From positions 3,190,472 through 3,254,471 of the forward strand of contig JAJEKV010000077.1 in NCBI GenBank assembly GCA_021234155.1: a DNA stretch of 64,000 nt, given 5' to 3'. A program made the translations under genes and the position numbers. The notes beneath the pieces are model-generated. The model saw only the letters and a list, made by a program, of their open reading frames with translations, was not told the DNA's origin and ran no database searches. This document shows positions 35,661-48,048 of this stretch, piece by piece (position 1 is the first letter of the stretch; each line of letters begins with the position of its first letter). The DNA comes from Isoetes taiwanensis (lineage: Eukaryota; Streptophyta; Lycopodiopsida; Isoetales; Isoetaceae).

Positions 35661-35784
35661 GTAAGAAAATGATCCACATCTTAAGCATTAGTTATGCTAT
35701 GAAGGCTGAAATAAAGTAGATGGTAAGAAAGTGATCCATATCTTAAGCATTAGTTACGCTATCAAGGTTGAAATACAGTAGATG
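35661..35784. repeat. Tandem duplication, 62 bp x 2
   Basis: Units start at 35661 and 35723 (gtaagaaaatgatccacatc and gtaagaaagtgatccatatc), and each ends agtagatg. Confidence 0.93.
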
Positions 35785-37849
35785 GTAATATGAGAACCGT
35801 CTCAAGCCTAAGTGGCCAGCATACACAGATATACAGAAGCAAATAAATTCACGGGGCCAGCATAGAGATATTTAAAGGAAAACAAAGGAAAAAGCATCGA
35901 ATAATATCATAACCTTTGCTAAAAAAGGTGAGTAACGTGACTGTAAAACGGTTACTGAATATAAAGTTTATAGATTTGAATTCAAGTTTATGTGACGAAA
36001 TGTGGAGTACCACAAAAAAGAAAAGAAAAGAAAAGAGTATGTAAGAGTGAATGATCAAAGCATCCACCCCAAGCAATGCCAAAATGCTCAATTGAAACAG
36101 GAAACAATGTGTAAAAAACCTTGAAGGTAATAACGTGGATGAAAATGTCAAGTGGAAATAACCTGGAGCTAAGATGAGCAATAGAGCTAAGCTGAGCAAA
36201 AAAGTGACTGACACACATTGCAAATCGTATGTATAGGACTAAGGAATAGAAATTAGCTAAAAATAGCCAAAGAAAAGAACATATTTGCATAAAAGGTTTT
36301 GAAGGTAGACTTAAGTCCAGTGGAAAAGGAAAGTCGAACAAACGGTCATGAAAACAATGTCAAAGTGTCTATATCTAACATATCTCCAAATTTACAAAAT
36401 TTAAAGGCAACAAATTCTATCTCAACTCGTTGGAAACGGTCAGCCCCAAACCAAAGTGATAATCATAGTCCTTTTAAGATTCGAAATCAAAGCAAGAAAT
36501 AGCTTGGGTATAGAGACGGAGCTTGGATATAGAGATCTGAGCTTGGGTATAGAGATCTGTACATGATAACTTAGATGACCATCAAAATATAAGAATATAT
36601 GAGAAGGGAATAAATAGTGTAACTGCCTCAAACAACGTAAAATGTTTGCGTAAGAAGAAAACAACATATAAAGCGCCATGGATGGAATATCACGGATGAA
36701 ATATTGATGGCAAAAAGCTAGAGCAAAACTACCACAGTAGCAATGTCCAAAAACATATCAAACGCAACATCATGCACGTTGAAGAAGGGACCAATCTTAT
36801 GCAATGTTGAAGAATAGATCAAATTGATATAACAAAGGGAAGAGGCTCTTTCAAGGGAAAAAATATGTCAAAACAAAAATATGCTATGGAACCAACCAGA
36901 CCCAGACTCGCACCAAAGACCAAACTACCAAACCACCAAACCATATGAGAGTCATGGAAAAAGAGGGAAAAATACAGAATAAAAAAGATAAACCATAGAA
37001 GCCCTGATAATTATTATGCAAGGTTTATGCGCAGTCTCAATATCTGCATTTGGGAACCTAAAATTATGCTGGGATCCAATGATGGACAAAAAAAATATAA
37101 GGATAGTCCCATTAAGATCATTTTGTAGTTTAATAACTGTGCATCCCTTCACATCCAATAAACATCATGTTGAAATATTAAACTCAACTCCATTGAAAAT
37201 TAGCATTCGTCATTTGTTGGGAAAAAAAAGGCGTTAATACTAGCTGCGAGGAAAGAAGCCAGACAATCTCAAAAGAGCAAAAAGAGATCTAAATCCTACG
37301 GAGGTGAATTCGGACAGTATCGAAAAGTTGCGCTTTTGCCAAGTAGGAGACTTGTTGGCACTTGGTAGTTGTAAAACAGAAAAGTTGCATCAGGGACGAA
37401 TTCATATCCATCCAAAGGGATAACCACTATTTGAAAGAGATGAGAGAAAAGATGCAGATTGGGTCCACGATCACAGTTTTTAAGCGTGTCATTATTACCT
37501 GAACATTCCTGGCTCAAGAATTTATGTTATAAGCAAGTCCAGCCAAGGAAATCTAGCAGAGGCCAAGGAAACAGGTCGACGGGTTCAATCTGAGAAAATA
37601 CTTTTTACAACCTTGCATGATTCTTGGCCTGATTGAGAAATATGGAATAACAAGATGCCTACTAAAAGCATGAAACCAACTACGGAGGCTGTGGCCACAA
37701 CAGATCTAGAAGGAGCTGAATAGAGTTTTGAATAATCGATTTGCCCACAAGTTTCAATGGTATAGAGATAAATTATTTTCATAAAAGCGACTTGTCAAGA
37801 GCTATGTTCTTGAATTAAAACCTGGATTTTAATAAGGCAAAGACAAAAT

Positions 37850-39782
37850 GATTCGGAAGGCCTTGCTTCTGCTCTCTAGCAAAAATTAAAATAAGGCAAG
37901 GTTGCCCTTTAGCTCCTTTTTTGTTTACTATAGTGGCAGAAGGACTTTCGCGAACTATTGCATGAGGTGAAAAGGATGGTTTGGTAAAGGGATTATTATT
38001 GATGGAAGGTGAAATTGGTTTTGGTTAATCGGTTTGCATCGATACCTTCTTGCTAGTGGATGGTGACGAGAATAATGTGCGTATAATCAAAAAGATTTTG
38101 GATATATTTTCAATTGCATCCGGTTGTCTCCTTAATTGGGCTAAGTGTAGTGCTTTATGGGTGGGGAAGGAAGCAGTTCCACATTTTTATATATGAGTAT
38201 GCCCGAAGGTTGTTGTACCATCCAGAAAGACAAAGCTTCTAGGAGTCCCCTTTGGTCTAGATATTGACATGAATGAAGCATGGGATGAAATTATCTTAAA
38301 TTTACAAAGGCAACCGATTTGGTGGAGAGGTTCAAAGTTATCCTTGGCGTGTAGAATTCAAGTAGCTAAGTCAAGATTGAACAATACACACATTTATTTG
38401 GTTTCGGTTCTATTGGCTCCGGCTTCTAAGTTTGCGAGATAAAAAGATTGTAAGAGATTTTTGTTTGGTGTAATCGATCAAGGAGGCACTTGTGAAGGTG
38501 GCATGGAAGAAATGTATGTTGTTTAAAACAACAAGGAGGACTTGGTATGTTGGATCTTTCTTTACAGGGTAAGGTCTTAGCTTCTAAGCTATTGTTCGGT
38601 TTGTTGAAAGATGATTGTGCATCACCGTGTGAAGTTACTTAAACAATCAAGAAGAAGTGTATGGTTTTTCATAAGCGAGGTGTGAGAATTGAGCTCCCTT
38701 GGGCATTGTTATATCCATTGAAAGCTTATTCACATGCCTCTCCAAGATTGAAAGGCTTGCTTTGGGCCTGGAAGGTAGTCCAAATAGTGATTACATTTGA
38801 TTGGGAAGCTTGTCTCGGGCATCTTCCCCTTCTCAGGTTGCCTTTGTATACTCATGGACAACTACACCCAGTTGTAGAATTTATGCACGCATTCCTGCCA
38901 GGTGGGGAGGAGAGGTGTTTCTTTCTATTGAACAAGATGGTATTTTGGTATTGACATTGCTCCTTGGCAATGGTTTCGAGGAGACATATGGGTTGTTGGA
39001 TAAAGATATCGCGATATGGGCTTATGTAGCAAGTGCTCTTCCTCTAAATTAAGAAGGTGGGTAACAAGAGATGCCGGAACTTTGTTCAAGGTATTAAAGA
39101 AGGCAAGAAGCTAGTAAGCTCATGCTACGATTGCTTACCTCCTCAAGTACTTTATCACCTTCTCGAAAATGGCACTTCACGGACTTTGCCTTCTCAATGG
39201 CAATCCATCCGAACCTTGTTTGGTCTAAATATAATCCTCCAAAGGTAAATGTTCTACTTTGGCGGGTGATTCATCGCTCTTTGAGAGTTAATGAGATGGT
39301 TCATCGCTTTAAGTAGGGAGTAAGCCCACTTTGCCCAATGTGTGAGCCGGATTGAAACATTGAGACCGTTTATATTTGTGTGCGTGAGTGAGTAGTCTTC
39401 GGTCCATGCATTCTCTTTTTGGAGTATCTTTGGATAGTCAAGACTTTTCTTTTGGGTATTATTATCCAAATCAATGGACTGCTTCTAAAAAGGATTGCAT
39501 TTCACATGGCAAAGTCTTGGCTAATATGGAGTGTATGGAAGCGAAGAAAGGTCTTTATGATAAGCGTATTTCTCCTCGGTGGTGCTTCAAGAAATTGTAA
39601 GAAGTTGTATAATTGCTTTCAGATCTCCAATTGGCCTGATCGTATTAAAATTCCAATATGGAGTGATCATCTAAAAGTGATTGATGCTTCAGGGACATTT
39701 CTTACTTCTGGAAGTACTTTGTAATATTTTGAGTGTATAATATGAAGTAAAACACGTTCTTCAAAAAAAAAAAAAAAAAAAA
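37850..39782 (+). mobile_element. L1-type LINE, 3' half with poly(A) tail
   Basis: The reverse transcriptase block RQGCPLAPFLFTIVAEGLSR (about 37893-37952) is typical of plant L1 elements. Next come TFLLVDGDENNVRIIKKILD (the catalytic YADD is degraded to VCID), ASGCLLNWAKCSALWVG, LLGVPFGLDI and WWRGSKLSLACRIQVAKSRL. A zf-RVT-like region follows near 39220-39380 (PPKVNVLLWRVIHRSLRVNE, then LCPMCE). The element ends in a run of 20 A (39763-39782). Multiple frame changes and stops are present. The endonuclease and 5' part are not recognisable, consistent with the usual 5' truncation. Confidence 0.88.
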
Positions 39783-42303
39783 TATATAAAATGCTAGACT
39801 TATGGTAGAAATCGAATCGTATGTTAGGGAGTATTGTTGTATTCCAAAATACAAAAATCAAGAACACAATAAAAGAAACTAGGATGCCAGAAAAACTTGA
39901 AAAAGAAAAGTCCAAAAAATAAAGGAGAAGCAAACAGAATCCGAAGAATTAACTGTAATAAGCTAAACTAATGAATTATAACCTCACACTAACTTAAGTT
40001 AACTAGAAATCAACCAACCAGAAAGAACTAGAAAACTAAAAATCTCCCAAACCACAAAAAACTAGAAAACTAGAAGCACAAGACAAACAAATTGGAAACG
40101 CTCAAGAAGAATGCCGATGAGAAGCAAAAAGTGAAGAATGCCGATGAGAAGAACCAAAAAATGAAGTAATATATAAAGGAACAAAAAGGTGCAAGAAAAA
40201 AGGTTCGAGCTATTTTTATTTTCCAAGAATGATGTTCTATGTAGACATAGAACCATTGTATTACATATTTACTATACAGGTGCCTAGCACATACCCTTGC
40301 TGATGATGTCCATACAACCTGCCCATGTTGAAGTAGCGACCTCAATGGTGAAAACCAAAATAACAATTCAAACGTGGAGAAATCTCAAATCCTGTTATCA
40401 TATGGATCTAAATCCAACATCTATGCACTTTACTAAACAAAATAGAGATATCACCATTTTTCAATGCGCAAAGCCTACCTTAGAACCGTTGCCCCCATAA
40501 GGAATACACTTACAATTTCTTCCAATAAACTGCTAGTTAAGATACTTCACTTTAAGTATTCTTAAGTTTAGTTTCTAACTTATATAGAAGAAATTTATCG
40601 CAGCGGCCAAGGCCGCCGCGAACATTTCTCTTCTTCCAAATCCATTAGGGGGGATTTGTGTCAACTTGGAACCAATGTGAAAACACATCTTCAAGTATAT
40701 CTCAAGCCATGATGCTTTGCCCTCGTATTGAAGATAATAATGTTATTTCAAGGCTCTGAAAACGAGGTTCAAATTTTGAGATTCACTTTGCTCGCATTAA
40801 GTTAGAAGTGTGTTTAAAGCAAACATTTAAATAAAACCTCATTAACCAAGAATTGTCACAGAGCGAGGATAAATATAAGACCCACTTGTTTGGGTTAATG
40901 GCAACCAAATTTTATGTCGGAGATTTTGCCATTGTCTGATTCTACCCGATTCATTCGTTTTTTGGCACCGTTTGGGTTGTTGAATCCAGTTTATTTACTT
41001 GGTTCCGGTGAAAAATTGGAGCCCCAATTCCGTTTCCTTGATTCCGCATTGGTGGTGTTTTATTTTTTAAGGTGGGTGGGAATGATGGCTTCAATGGCTC
41101 ACGTTAAGCAGCAACCCTTCTCGAGACGCAGCCCATCTTATTCTAGAGCTGGGTTTTCTTCAAATCTACTTATGTCCAACCATAGCCATAGCCAAATCCT
41201 TCCGGTGGCAAATGCAACTTGTTTTACCGACTTCATGATCGATCCGCAAACTTCCTCCTTTTTTTTTCCTTACCCGCTCCAACTGCATGGTTCTTCCCCA
41301 TCCCAGCTTTGGCATCCTTCGAATGCATTTTTTCGCACCAATTCCGACCCAAACCGCCCAAGAATCCTCCAATCCGGTTACCTCTTCCATTTTGAGCAGC
41401 TCTAAGCTTTTGGGCGGTCGGATTGGCGGCAATTCATAGACCCAAGCCTTCATTTCAAAGATTTGGCCCTTTCGCCGATCCGGTACCTCCATTTGCTCCC
41501 GGTTCAACAAACTAAGTTGAGCGGAATATGGAGCCCTAGTTCCAGCGGCCAGCCGCCTAGGTCCGGCGGTGGATCCGGCAAAGGGCGGGCTCTCTTTGCA
41601 AGGGATTAACAAAGCGCTGCGAGATTTTCCCTCAAATCCAGGCTTTGCGGAAAGAGCTGCAAGAATGGCTTCTCTTTCGAGTGGAAATTTTAGCCAGGCA
41701 AATTAGGGCGATGGCGACAGGTCTCAACCCGCGAGCCCAAATAAAGGGTTTGATGAAGCAGGACCCCATCACATAGATTGTCTATATACTCAAATGAATC
41801 AAGGCCGTTTGTTTTCAGGAGGATGAGGTGGCACACCTTTGGCCGTTTGATCTCTATGTGGGTCATGCATGGGGGCACGCACCATGCCTCTGGATCGTCG
41901 GATCAAGAGGAGAGGAGAAAGCTTAGCTCTTGATTTGTTTGGAGAAACTGCAAGGAAAGTGCAAATTTTGGGGCATTTAATCTAAGCCCTTCCAATTAGG
42001 GCATCTAATCTAGACCGTTATTTAAAAAGTCTGACCATTAGTAATTTCATTAATGCACACTATGTCTATGGCGTGGCAAACGGTATTCAAAAGATTAATT
42101 ATTGACGTGTTGATTATTAATTATTAGTTATTTTGAATCGTCAAAAATTTTGTAGTGTTCATTTTTTTCTCTTCACTTTTCTGCTTCTCCCTATTGGCGA
42201 TAACGGCAGAACTCGGGCAGAACTGTGATGCAGTGCGCGAGGGCAAGCATGGTTGGATGTTTAGATAATCGGTTTTGTAGCTCTGTGCAAATATGGATCT
42301 GGG
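39783..42303. other. Region without a recognised gene; contains dispersed repeat copy B and an unexplained 163-residue frame
   Basis: The frame 40914-41405 (+) includes ASMAHVKQQPFSRRSPSYSR, which could pass for an organelle transit peptide, but no mature domain follows. A minus-strand frame (41166-41612) overlaps it, so the openness may be compositional. I assign no function. Confidence 0.35.
40073..40258. repeat. Dispersed repeat copy B (pair with 34629-34785)
   Basis: The same blocks as copy A occur here, with an extra internal duplication (gaagaatgccgatgagaag twice). It ends in the palindromic gttctatgtagacatagaac at 40234-40253. Confidence 0.85.
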
Positions 42304-42449
42304 GAATCCGACTTCTCTTCTCAGTCTTGTGCACATTGCAGGGCACACTAAACCTTCGATTCTCTTCTTCCTATGATTCAGGGATCTTGAAGATAATTTG
42401 CCAGGAGCTATGAATTCGATTTCTCTTCTCAGTCTTGTGCACATTGCAG
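42304..42449. repeat. Direct repeat, about 38 bp, 108 bp apart
   Basis: tctcttctcagtcttgtgca, followed by cattgcag, occurs near 42314 and 42422 with matching 5' flanks (gaatccgactt and gaattcgattt). Confidence 0.9.
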
Positions 42450-42899
42450 AGGACCAAACTGCCTAAGGGTGTCTATATTCATGAAAGCAAGTCACAAGAA
42501 GTTTCCGCTTGTCTATATTAGGTGGACCTTAAACGAATCAAAAGTCGGATAAGGCTTACCGGATCCGTGTTTTTAGATTGTATCTAATTTTTTATTCTAT
42601 TTTAAGAGTACTCATTCGAAACTTTTTATCAGATTCCAAGGACTCGTATCATGCTATTGTTGTAGTATTTCTAGCTAATCTTTTCAAGAAAATATCTAGT
42701 ACCCAGGTCTGTTGCAGTAGTAAAAATCCCCTGTTTCGGCTTGAGAAATCAGGCATGCGTTATGAACATAGAGGCCTTTTATCTTGTGCAGATTGAAAAA
42801 GATGGATCAATCAGAGCATTGGAAAAAAGATCGCGCAAATGGCGCCGGAGTTTTGTATGCAGGGGCAAGCACAGGTCTGGCTATGGCGGACGTCGGAAT

Positions 42900-42981
42900 A
42901 ATGGCCGCAATAAATGCAGTGTATTAATGGCCGCAATAAATGCAAAGTGTATTAATGGCCGCAATAAATGCAAAGTGCATA
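42900..42981. repeat. Tandem repeat, about 28 bp x 3
   Basis: Units start at 42900, 42926 and 42954 (aatggccgcaataaatgca onward). The first is 2 bp shorter. Confidence 0.93.
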
Positions 42982-45768
42982 CATGTCTCACCAAGTATTA
43001 TCTGCCATAAATGCGATGGATGCAACGTGTCATGCGATGGTAATTTTGAAGAAAGAAATTACATGCGAACAGAAATAGGATACTCCTTTACAATAGGAAG
43101 GATAATGCTAACAATGCTCCATGTTATCACCACCTTCACCAAGCCCCCATAAGCTCCTAATAGTCCTCTTAATCCAACTGCATTTACATGATCATGCAAC
43201 TGCTTCTACCCATAAGTCGTGGCCCAATATGGTCACATCTTACAATATTATTTAATACAAGCACTTAGGTATTTTTTTTTTAATATTCCATATTAAAAAC
43301 CACTTTCCTAGCTATTTAATTTATTGGGGCATCTAATGTGAATGCTTGAAATCACGCGCTTCCAACTTAAAAATCCGTAGGTTTTCATGACTGCAACCAC
43401 GTGTAGTCCTTATCAACTAATCTCTAGCCTGTGACTTGTCTCCAAGCGTCAAAAGTACCTATTTTTTTTATCATTAGTCGTTAATTACACATTTTCTTAA
43501 ATGACTCAATTAGACAAGCAATGCATGGTCTTATGAGTTACCACATAGCTCTGCACACATTCTAGCAAACCTAATCTGAGAACTGACGATAATTACCCAT
43601 GGCACTATTCTCAAGCCTTCTCATATATGGGCATTCCCTTTTATGTCTATGACCCAATTGTTAACAAGGACCAAAATCATGACAAAATGAACAAACGAAG
43701 AAACATGAAACATGAAAGAAAAAACAATGACAAACCAAATCAGAGCTTTCTTATGTGGCATAGATCGATCTCTGTCTTTTGAAAAGCTCAATGCAAATCA
43801 GCCTTATGCAATTTTGATTCATTTCTACTTGGATCCAAGCCTTTTCTCATGTAATCCAAACACTTTGAAAGCTCCTGAATTTCCACAAGAGAACCGATGT
43901 GGTTCATTGATTCCACTGTAGGGTTCCTTGTTCATGCAGATCTAGCCCTTTAAGCCCCCAAATCAGCTCCTTCTATGCAACTTCTAGCTCTAATCTGGAC
44001 ATGTGATTCATTATTTTCCATGTTGCCAGCCGACTCTCGATGGAGCAATCACATAGGAAACTCTTCCCAGAGACACCAAATAGGCTCAAACTGCATTTGA
44101 GCGTGAAATCAGCCCTCCCTAGCTATGCACATCTGCTAGGAAAGAACCCATTTGCCTTCATCCAATTTCTTCAATTAGATCCTATACAATAAATATATCT
44201 AATCATGGCTGCAGTATAAGAATCCTGGCATTAACCATGTAATGTTAGCAGATCCAAGCTTTGCCCTTTGCTGTTACAGAAAGGCAAGTAAAATCTTATT
44301 ATGGCAATCTATGCACCTCAATTACATAGATAGATTCAAGGCTGGCTCTTACCAGACCGTTACAAAAGCATGCACAGATGCATAGCATATGCAACCTCAG
44401 ATGAATCAATAAGAGAAAACCCCACCTGAGAATTACTTCATGCGCAGACCTTTGGACCCGTTGTCGTTGCTTGTGCCTCAAAAGATCAAATTCTAATTCC
44501 AAGAATCAAACTACAGAAAAAGATAACATAGTGCAATCAATTCTGATTCAGCATCACTATTTCTGTCATAACTTACTCATACAAATGAATTTTGGTGATC
44601 AGACCCAATTCAAAAGGCTTACTCAAAAACCTTTCCATTAAAACAACAAAACACCTAAAAAGGATCTCTGGTTGCTGAGATATGACGCTTCGAATTCCAG
44701 TCACCAAAACTGCCCAGAAATTGCTCCTTCTGCCTTCATGCTATGCAAAGGTTCTTGGAGGTCAAAGCAGGCGAAGGGCCAGAAGAGGAAGCCATCCTAG
44801 TCTGTCGCGGAGGAAGATGAAGAAACTCCTCCTGCCGAAAGAACTTCCAACCTGTGTTGGAAGTACCTGATGTTCAGAAGAGCTTCTCAAGGTCACATGA
44901 CTACTTGTGCCGCTCATATTCAACCACTACTGGCATTACCAGACTCTCAGTAGCAACAAGAGCACCCCCATGAGCCAGCTTGTGGGCATCATGGATGCTC
45001 ATCCTAGAAGAATCTGAAGCATATTCCCTCCTGCTTGCACCCTGTATCCATTAGAATTACCAGAGGCATGCTTCAAAGGACTGTGGCTGGATCTTGTCAT
45101 CTCCACTGAAAGGGGCTGAAGTTTCAGAACTTAATAGCCCCTCAAAATGGAACAATTTCTGAGAAATTTAAGTCTCATCGAAAAGAGTGTTCCACGAGCT
45201 TTCCACAACCCCAAAAATGCCCAAAACTGCCACCAAGCAGAGGAGTTATGGCCAAACGAATATTGCAGCCAAACCATACTACTGCCAAGAAAGGGCCAAA
45301 AAAATTATGCGCTTTTTCTCCACTAAAACAATACAGCCACCCTGCGAATCATATATCAATGGAAAGGGTATGCGAGAAGCTTTCCAATGAGCCTGAATAC
45401 GCCCAATTCTGACACTGGAATCAACTGAGCAAAAGAACAAACCTGGAATCCTAGGCGCCATCACCATGCGCCCTCTTTTTTCTCATTCTATTATTATCTT
45501 GGCCTCATAATAATATAGTGTTCAATAGAAACCAAAATTTTGTACTCGCCTAGTCTTTTATTATAGCATGTAAGGTTTCTTCGTCTTCTTCGTTCTTTAT
45601 TCGTCTATCTTTGTTCGTTCTTTATTCGTCAAGGAAAGTTGGTTTGCATTCCTGTTTGAGAGCCAATGACTGACTGCCGCGTGGCAACCATTCTATCCAA
45701 GAATGGAATGTAACTGCACCATTCTGGCATGACCTGTTGTAGCCCGGGCCAAGAAAACCAAAGGCGTT
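42982..45768. other. Intergenic, possibly decayed retroelement
   Basis: No coding match was recognised. The stretch from about 44650 to 45700 has an LTR-like feel (CT-rich promoter-like tract near 45570-45640) and lies on the internal side of the PBS-like hairpin, but I found no gag or pol motifs. Confidence 0.35.
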
Positions 45769-45890
45769 CATTCAACGGAAGGAGCTCATTCAACGGAGCA
45801 GCCGGAAGGCGGCCCATTCAAGACCAACGGAGCTTTGCTAAAGACCAACGGAGCCCATTCAAGCCCATTCAAGACCAACGGAGCTTTGTC
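45769..45890. repeat. Short degenerate tandem repeats (cattcaa.accaacggagc)
   Basis: The motif cattcaagaccaacggagc and shorter forms (cattcaacggag, aagaccaacggagc) recur several times over 120 bp. Confidence 0.85.
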
Positions 45891-45960
45891 TCAGCTTCGA
45901 CTTCGTGGACGCCATAGCTTCAAATCTAAAAGAAAAACCGTGATACTCAGGGCCTTCCTT

Positions 45961-46071
45961 GACGTCGTGGAACCGCAATGTGGCTCATGAATTCGGGTCG
46001 ACAGGGTCGCCGGCGGTACCAAATTGTCGGTCCCCGAATTCATGAGTCATGTTACGGTTCCACATAACGTC
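45961..46071. repeat. Large inverted repeat around a possible retroelement primer-binding site
   Basis: The arms 45967-45997 and 46033-46063 pair at 27 of 31 positions (gtggaaccg, then ctcatgaattcggg), and pairing extends outward through gacgt. The 35-bp loop contains ggcggtacca followed by aattgtcgg. Read on the minus strand this is an LTR end (...CCGACA), ATT, then TGGTACCGCC, the layout of LTR-PBS-leader for a leftward element. The tRNA is not identified. Confidence 0.6.
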
Positions 46072-46176
46072 TATACACGTCTATACACGAGGGTCGAATA
46101 GGGGTGTTCATATAGTACACTACTAATATACATTTACATACATTTTTTTTTTTTTTTGCGAATAATAGAATGGCAC

Positions 46177-46308
46177 GTGGGTTAGGTGACTTGCATACCA
46201 TTTTCTATCATTGACTCACATCCAGAATGAGAGTTGGAATCAGTGGGTTAGGTGACTTGCATACCATTTTCTATCATTGACTCACATCCAGAATGAGAGT
46301 TGGAATCA
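46177..46308. repeat. Tandem duplication, 66 bp x 2, upstream of the BAHD gene
   Basis: Units 46177-46242 and 46243-46308 appear identical (gtgggttaggtgacttgcat to gagttggaatca). They lie about 320 bp before the BAHD ATG. Confidence 0.95.
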
Positions 46309-46628
46309 ATCTGAATTCGTGCCGCAGGTTTTCTTAACTTAGAATCTCTACAACATGGCATTTCTATTGGGAGAAATGGTGTTTTTTAGTAATGAAAAAG
46401 AGATAATGATGAAAAATAGAAAAGGAACTAAACTTCTTGCCCCAAGGTGATGCAATCACCAACGTCAACACATCCATGTTTCTTGAGGCAAAAAGAGCGT
46501 GTGCATTCCTTCAACATATCCATACTTCTTGCCATGTGGGATGCAAAAAACGTGTGTGCACTCCTTACTCGAAATATATATTTGTATTTTCTGCAGCCAC
46601 AAGATTGTTAAGCATAGCCAAGGCAACA

Positions 46629-48048
46629 ATGTCGTCCCCTATTGTCAAGTTTAAAGAAATAAGCATTGTCACTCCAGCTTCCATTCAAGAAGAGAGCACC
46701 ATATATTTGTCATGCATGGATCAGGTTTCAACCTACTACATGGAAACTGTGCACTTCTATCCCCCATCAGATCTGCTGCCTCAACAAATTTTCACCTTAT
46801 TGCAAGATGCCCTGAGCAAGATTTTGGTGCCTTATAATTTTTTAGCTGGAAGATTCAAGGAAAATCATGATGAAAAACGTTTGGAGATCCTCTGCAACAA
46901 TGCCGGCATTCCGTTCTCTACAGCTACCTCAGAATTGCCTCTAAAAGATTTAGGAAAGCTTGATATGCTTAACCCTTTGTTCGCAGAATTGATAATTGAG
47001 ATAAAGAACAAATCAAACATTGAAGAATGCCCTCTAATAGCAATCCAGGTACCGCAAAGCTGCATGAATTATGAAAAGAATGTCAGTTGATATTATATGT
47101 TAATAAATGTTTACTCAATGCAGGTCACATGCTTTAGATGTGGGAGCATATGCATTGGCTTAACAGCCAATCATGCAGGAGTGGATGGTATTACTGCAGC
47201 AGAGTTTATGAAAAATTACGCGGCCATAGCTAGAGGAATTGGGCTCCAAGTTGTACCAACTTTTGATAGGACCATGCTGAGACCAAGGTCTCCTCCATGT
47301 CCATCCTCAAAATACCAACACAAAAGAATGGATGCCATTTTCCACTACACCATCCCACAACTGGATCCCCATATGTAATTTCTATCTGACTTCTTCTGTC
47401 TTGCCAGATTCTGTTTTATCAGAATATTCCTTCAAGGCATTTGGATTTACCAAAGATGTTGTAAAGTCCTTGCAAAGCAGTGCCATGGCTGATGGATGTG
47501 TGAAAAAATGCAGCAGCTTTGAAGCTGTGGTAGCACATATATGGCAATCGCGTACTCTTGCCATAAATACTATTAATTCACAATCAAGCTCCAGCTTGCT
47601 GTTTGTGGTGGACATAAGGAACAAGATGTTACCATGTTTGCCACATGGTTACTGTGGTAATGCCATATTGGCACCGCGAGTGAGTGTGAATGCTTCAGAA
47701 ATTGCTGCAAACCATCTGTCCATTTATGTATCCAAGATTCAGCAGGCATATGACATGGTAACACATGATTATGTTCAGTCTTCTATAGATTTTGCAGAAA
47801 TGCACCATGCCATACCTTCAACTTCCATGGGATTCATGGCCTCTTCATGGCGCAAGGTGCCCTGGTTTGATGCAGACTTTGGCTGGGGAAAACCTGTTTC
47901 AGTTACCCCTGTCAGGCTCCATCCTCACTACCTTCTGCTGTTATCTAATCCGTCAAATAATGCAGGAGAGCTGGTTGCTTATCTTGGCCTTCTTCACCAT
48001 GAAATGGAGGTTTTTGAGAAGCTATGCCTGGGTCGTGTAAAACATTGA
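46629..48048 (+). CDS. BAHD acyltransferase, two exons, one frameshift
   Basis: BAHD enzymes transfer acyl groups from CoA thioesters to alcohols or amines in plant secondary metabolism and act in the cytosol. I chose the start at 46629 (MSSPIVKFKEISIVTPAS) because it aligns with the usual family N-terminus; an in-frame ATG at 46437 would add an atypical extension. Exon 1 ends at 47048 (IAIQ, gtaccg donor) and exon 2 starts at 47125 (VTCFRCGS), the conserved intron position in the family. The catalytic HxxxD motif is NHAGVDG (about 47169-47189). The second signature DFGWGKP lies near 47877, and the protein ends LCLGRVKH. Total coding length is near the family's 430-450 residues. The frame shifts once between about 47345 and 47400, where the first frame ends in TAA after LDPHM. 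The substrate cannot be inferred. Confidence 0.88.

Larger units (their letters stand above)
33706..37849. other. AT-rich repeat-laden region without recognisable genes
   Basis: Minus-strand frames here are Phe/Leu-rich products of A-rich plus-strand DNA and have no conserved motifs. Identifiable items are a hairpin motif (33899-33935), a dispersed repeat (34629-34785), purine microsatellites, a perfect-arm hairpin (35413-35456) and a 62-bp tandem duplication. The right end may include an undetected 5' part of the L1 LINE. Confidence 0.45.

Noticed and set aside
34193-36679. Several Phe/Leu-rich minus-strand frames suggesting membrane proteins
   Set aside because: They are the complement of A-rich low-complexity DNA and have no family resemblance.
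40914-41405. 163-codon frame resembling an organelle transit peptide
   Set aside because: No mature domain follows, an antisense frame of similar length overlaps, and no splice continuation was convincing.
46437-46628. Longer BAHD start at 46437
   Set aside because: The extra 64 residues do not look like a BAHD N-terminus, and the family start fits 46629.
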